NCBI GenBank assembly: GCA_964459805.1
Contig: CAYWOD010000150.1
Coordinates: forward strand, 1-8,991
Direction: 5' to 3'
DNA from: DAOVRL01 sp964459805
Lineage (GTDB): Bacteria > Planctomycetota > Phycisphaerae > Sedimentisphaerales > Anaerobacaceae
Length of the DNA: 8,991 nt
Of the stretch, positions 5,939 through 8,991 are shown one piece after another. Made by a program: the position numbers and the translations under genes. The notes beneath the pieces were generated by a model, which worked only from the letters and a program-made list of their open reading frames with translations, searched no databases and was not told where the DNA came from. Positions within the stretch are counted from its first letter, which is position 1; each line of letters starts with the position of its first letter.

Positions 5939-8647
5939 ATGAGACGCAGCGATACGGAATTCGGGTGGGTTTTCATTGCGGTACTGCAGTTGGTCTTTCT
6001 GGCTCAGTGTGCCCAGGCGGTTAACCTGTATGTTTCTCCAAGGGGCAACGATAAGTGGTCGGGACGGCTTGCCAAGCCGAATATAGACCACAGTGACGGA
6101 CCGGTGGCCTCGCTCGCCGCTGCGCGGGACGCGATTCGCAAGCTAAAATCGCAACGACCTTTGGCCGAACCTGTTCGCGTCATTGTCGCAAACGGGACAT
6201 ACGTTCTGAAAGAGCCGTTCACACTAACTGCCGAAGACAGCGGAACAAAGGCCTGCCCCATCACTTACGAAGCCGCAAAGGGCACCAAGCCGGTCTTTTC
6301 CGGGGGGCGGGAAATCAAAAACTTCGTGGTCGAGGAGGAAGGTTTATGGCAAGTGCACATACCGGAGGTGGCGGCGGGCAAATGGTACTTCGAGCAGTTG
6401 TTCGTCAACGGCCGCCGAGCCGTACGAGCCCGAACGCCAAATAAGTGGTACCACTACATGGGCCAAACCTCTGAAGTCCCGGTCGAGGGAAAGCGGGGAC
6501 AGTACCGCCGGACAAGCGCCGTGCGCGCCGATGCCCTTGCACCACTGAGGGAACTCAGCAGAAAGGAAATCCGAGATGCCACGTTAGTCGCATACCATAA
6601 ATGGTGTGTAACACGCCGCTATCTGACGGATATCGATACAGAGGCCAATGTCATCATCACGGTGGGCGAGAAGCTCAAGAGCTACTCAGGCTGGCCGAAG
6701 AGTACGCGTTTTCACTTAGAAAACTACAAGACGGCGCTGGATGCGCCCGGCGAGTGGTTTCTCGCGCGTAACGGGACGCTTTACTACAAACCGCTACCGG
6801 GCGAAGATATCAGCAAGGCGCATGTGGTAGCGCCGGCGGTAGAGAAGCTCGTCGTTTTCGATGGGAAGCCGGAGGCGTCGCAATTCGTCGAACATATCAA
6901 ATTGAAGGGTCTGACATTCCATCACAACCATTACGTGCTTCCAGCCAGCGGATATGCGCCGTATCAGGCGGCTTACGTGACGGAAGCGGCTGTAATGGCC
7001 GATGGGGCGCGGAATATCGCCGTGGAGGATTGTGAGGTAGGTCACACGGCAACCTATGCTGTGTGGTTTCGCAAGGGCTGCCGTAACTGCCGGCTTGAAC
7101 ACTCCTACCTCCATGATCTTGGGGCCGGCGGCGTCCGGATAGGAGAGGGGACGATTCGTTCCGATGAGCCGTCGCGCACCAGTCACATAACAGTGGACAA
7201 TAATATTATCCGCGCGGGCGGGCGGATATATACCTCTGCCGTTGGGGTCTGGATCGGCCAGAGCGGCGACAATGCCGTCACGCATAATGACATTGGTGAC
7301 TTTTTCTATACCGGCATATCCGTCGGCTGGCGATGGGGATACTCGAACAGCTTGGGCAAGCGCAATAACATCAGCTACAATCACGTCCACCATATCGGCT
7401 GGGGAGTCCTCAGCGACATGGGCGGGATTTATACGCTGGGGCCCTCGGAAGGGACGGTAGTGAGCAATAACATCTTCCATGATGTCTATTCCTACTCCTA
7501 CGGCGGCTGGGGCCTCTATACCGATGAAGGCAGCACCGGCATCCTGATGGAGAATAATCTGGTCTATAACGTCAAGACCGGCGGATTTCACCAGCACTAC
7601 GGCAAGGAGAACGTCGTCCGCAACAATATCCTCGCCTTCAGCAAGCTCTACCAGGTCCAGGCCACCCGCGTCGAGGACCATCTGTCGTTCACGTTCGAGA
7701 ACAATATCGTCTATTACAACAAGGGCGCGCTCCTATCCGGCCCATGGACCAAAGTCAGAGTCAAGATGGACAAAAACTGCTACTGGCACGCCGGCGGAGC
7801 CGATGTCTCATTCCCCGGTAATGACTTTTTCGACTGGCGGGAAAAAACCGGCCACGACAAGAATTCCATAGTCGAGGACCCCCTGTTCATCGATGCGAAA
7901 AATTACGACTTTCGCCTAAAGCCCAACTCCCCTGCCCTCAAGCTCGGCTTCAAACCCTTCGACTACACCAAGGCCCGCGTCTATGGCGACCGCGAATGGA
8001 TCAAAAAGGCCGAGAGCGTGACACTCCCGCCGCTGGAGATCGCCCCCGAGCCGCCGCCGATATCAATCAACGACGACTTCGAGGCCACTCCCCTCGGCTC
8101 GCAGCCAGCCGGCGCAGAGGTCCACCTGGAGAACAAGGGAGATTCGATTACTGTCACCAACGAGACGGCCGCGAGCGGCAAACACAGCCTCAAGATCGTC
8201 GATGCACCAGGCCTGCGAAACGCATTCAACCCGCACTTTGTTTATACCCCCAACCATTCCGACGGCCTGACGCGATGCTCCTTCGATATGCGAATTGAAA
8301 ATGACGTGCAGATAAATCACGAATGGCGAGACTGGCGAGGCTCGCCCTACAGCGTCGGCCCAAGCCTCTGGATAAACGGAACCAAGCTACAGGTCCGCGG
8401 CAAGAGCCTGATGGATATTCCCCTCGACAAATGGATCCACCTCGAAGTCACCGCCGCATTGAAAAACCAGGGAATAGGAACCTGGAACCTCACCGTCACA
8501 CTCCCCGGCCAAGAGCCAAAAACATTCCAAAACCTAAAAAACGGCTCACCAAAATTCGACAAGCTAACCTGGCTCGGATTCATCTCAAACGCAACAAAAA
8601 AAACCACCTTCTACATCGACAACCTCCGACTGACCAACAAGACATAA
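5939..8647 (+). CDS. Secreted right-handed beta-helix protein, GH141-like, with C-terminal jelly-roll-like domain
   Basis: This 902-residue protein starts at an ATG with GAGGTGA six bases upstream. Residues 1-27 form a Sec signal peptide (hydrophobic 10-22, AQA before the cut). The mature N-terminus VNLYVSPRGNDKWSG and the block DGPVASLAAARDAIRKLK (about 53-70) are typical of large beta-helix glycan-active proteins. FTLTAEDSGT (94-103), PVFSGGREI (118-126) and FEQLFVNGRRAVRARTPN (151-168) resemble GH141-type proteins, a family with characterised fucosidase and xylanase members. Residues about 315-600 are parallel beta-helix coils rich in Asn ladders (NNII, HNDI, YNHVHH, SNNIF, ENNLVYN, RNNILAF, ENNIVYYN). 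Acidic residues in SDMGGIYTLG (Asp493) and WGLYTDEGS (Asp529, Glu530) are the best candidate catalytic positions, by analogy only. Residues about 710-902 form a beta-sandwich of LamG/carbohydrate-binding type (DDFEATPLG, KHSLKI, FYIDNLRL). It probably acts on an extracellular polysaccharide, but the activity is not provable here. The gene is divergent from the acetylation operon. Confidence 0.93.
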   Translation: MRRSDTEFGWVFIAVLQLVFLAQCAQAVNLYVSPRGNDKWSGRLAKPNIDHSDGPVASLAAARDAIRKLKSQRPLAEPVRVIVANGTYVLKEPFTLTAEDSGTKACPITYEAAKGTKPVFSGGREIKNFVVEEEGLWQVHIPEVAAGKWYFEQLFVNGRRAVRARTPNKWYHYMGQTSEVPVEGKRGQYRRTSAVRADALAPLRELSRKEIRDATLVAYHKWCVTRRYLTDIDTEANVIITVGEKLKSYSGWPKSTRFHLENYKTALDAPGEWFLARNGTLYYKPLPGEDISKAHVVAPAVEKLVVFDGKPEASQFVEHIKLKGLTFHHNHYVLPASGYAPYQAAYVTEAAVMADGARNIAVEDCEVGHTATYAVWFRKGCRNCRLEHSYLHDLGAGGVRIGEGTIRSDEPSRTSHITVDNNIIRAGGRIYTSAVGVWIGQSGDNAVTHNDIGDFFYTGISVGWRWGYSNSLGKRNNISYNHVHHIGWGVLSDMGGIYTLGPSEGTVVSNNIFHDVYSYSYGGWGLYTDEGSTGILMENNLVYNVKTGGFHQHYGKENVVRNNILAFSKLYQVQATRVEDHLSFTFENNIVYYNKGALLSGPWTKVRVKMDKNCYWHAGGADVSFPGNDFFDWREKTGHDKNSIVEDPLFIDAKNYDFRLKPNSPALKLGFKPFDYTKARVYGDREWIKKAESVTLPPLEIAPEPPPISINDDFEATPLGSQPAGAEVHLENKGDSITVTNETAASGKHSLKIVDAPGLRNAFNPHFVYTPNHSDGLTRCSFDMRIENDVQINHEWRDWRGSPYSVGPSLWINGTKLQVRGKSLMDIPLDKWIHLEVTAALKNQGIGTWNLTVTLPGQEPKTFQNLKNGSPKFDKLTWLGFISNATKKTTFYIDNLRLTNKT

Positions 8648-8657
8648 AAGCATGTAA

Positions 8658-8675
8658 GGTGCGATATTTCGCACC
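8658..8675 (+). terminator. Hairpin after the beta-helix gene, possible terminator
   Basis: A seven-base-pair perfect stem (ggtgcga / tcgcacc) with a tatt loop begins 10 bases after the TAA stop. The following bases (actttcact) are only mildly T-rich, so intrinsic termination may be inefficient, or the hairpin may mainly protect the transcript end. Confidence 0.5.
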
Positions 8676-8808
8676 ACTTTCACTCATCTCAATTCGCCTT
8701 GGTTCGTGTAAATTCCTGGTTAATACAGTCGCACGACGGCCTTGAGCCCACCCGATTCCCTTGCTCCCTTACGTGGACGCCCGGCTGTGTTCTCACATTC
8801 GCCGAGCG

Positions 8809-8952
8809 TTATCGCCCTGCCGACCAGCGGATGGCTTGGCGGACGAGGGGTTCGAGGCCTTCGGTGGATTCGGGGTGGGGGCTGGAGCAGAAGACCCGGC
8901 CTTTGCCGAAACGACCGATAATTATAGCCGGCGTATCTTGTCGAGTAGACAT
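8809..8952 (-). pseudogene. C-terminal remnant of a BPL_N / glutamine amidotransferase-like protein
   Basis: A 47-codon minus-strand frame reads PAIIIGRFGKGRVFCSSPHP and then continues to IRWSAGR. This matches the usual C-terminus of class-I glutamine-amidotransferase-like (BPL_N type) domains, in which a GKGRV strand is followed by a SPHPE motif and a final helix ending in RW. The full domain is normally about 200 residues or more, so the fold and the catalytic Cys region are missing. An in-frame TGA at 8967-8965 cuts it off from upstream sequence. The frame has its own ATG with GAGGAG eight bases before it, so translation as a small protein is possible. A remnant of a deleted gene is the simpler reading. 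A larger overlapping frame (82 codons, 8720-8968) is an Arg/Pro-rich shadow. Confidence 0.5.
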
Positions 8953-8991
8953 AATATGGTCTCCTCATTTAGGTTTAGTTTGTATTCCCTG

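Noticed and set aside
6794..7681. Minus-strand 295-codon frame antisense to the beta-helix gene
   Set aside because: Val/Ile/Asp/Ala-rich composition is the mirror of the Asn-rich beta-helix repeats; no domain is recognisable.
8720..8968. Minus-strand 82-codon Arg/Pro-rich frame
   Set aside because: It overlaps the BPL_N-like fragment in another frame, and its start lies at the Shine-Dalgarno of that fragment; composition is that of a shadow frame.

Overview
The window looks like a piece of a Planctomycetota-type genome (inference). It has mid-range GC and long, mostly exported proteins. It combines a TolB-like propeller, a lipoprotein with a formylglycine-generating-enzyme (FGE/SUMF1) fold, an MBOAT/SGNH O-acetylation pair and a very large secreted right-handed beta-helix protein. 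That mix is common in polysaccharide-processing Planctomycetota such as Phycisphaerae and Sedimentisphaerales. No rRNA, tRNA, transposase or CRISPR was seen, so the lineage is not proven.

Left part (1-5621, minus strand): four genes run leftward in an operon-like row. In transcription order they are a secreted TolB/PD40-type beta-propeller (start 5621), a fused FGE-like lipoprotein plus histone-deacetylase-family protein (2604-4520), an AlgI/DltB-type MBOAT O-acyltransferase (1216-2592), and a membrane-anchored SGNH hydrolase-like protein that runs off the left edge (1-1098). The first three are tightly packed (gaps of 23-24 and 11 bases). The last follows a 117-base gap holding an imperfect inverted repeat. 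MBOAT plus SGNH is the standard pairing for O-acetylating exported polysaccharide: the MBOAT moves acetyl across the membrane and the SGNH partner places it on sugar.

Centre (5622-5938): a 317-base divergent intergenic region. It holds a REP-like hairpin in the leader of the leftward operon, a second small palindrome, a candidate -10 box, and a perfect 12-base palindrome just before the ribosome binding site of the rightward gene.

Right part (5939-8991): one 902-residue secreted right-handed beta-helix protein of GH141-like architecture with a C-terminal jelly-roll-like domain, followed by a hairpin that may be a terminator. At the right edge on the minus strand is a 47-codon piece matching the C-terminus of a BPL_N/glutamine-amidotransferase-like protein, probably a remnant.

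The most interesting point is the single open frame joining an exported lipoprotein FGE-like domain to a complete HDAC-family deacetylase, directly upstream of an acetyl-transfer pair. It could be a surface acetyl-editing system. It could also be two genes fused by a one-base indel; a specific A5 run is identified that would explain this.
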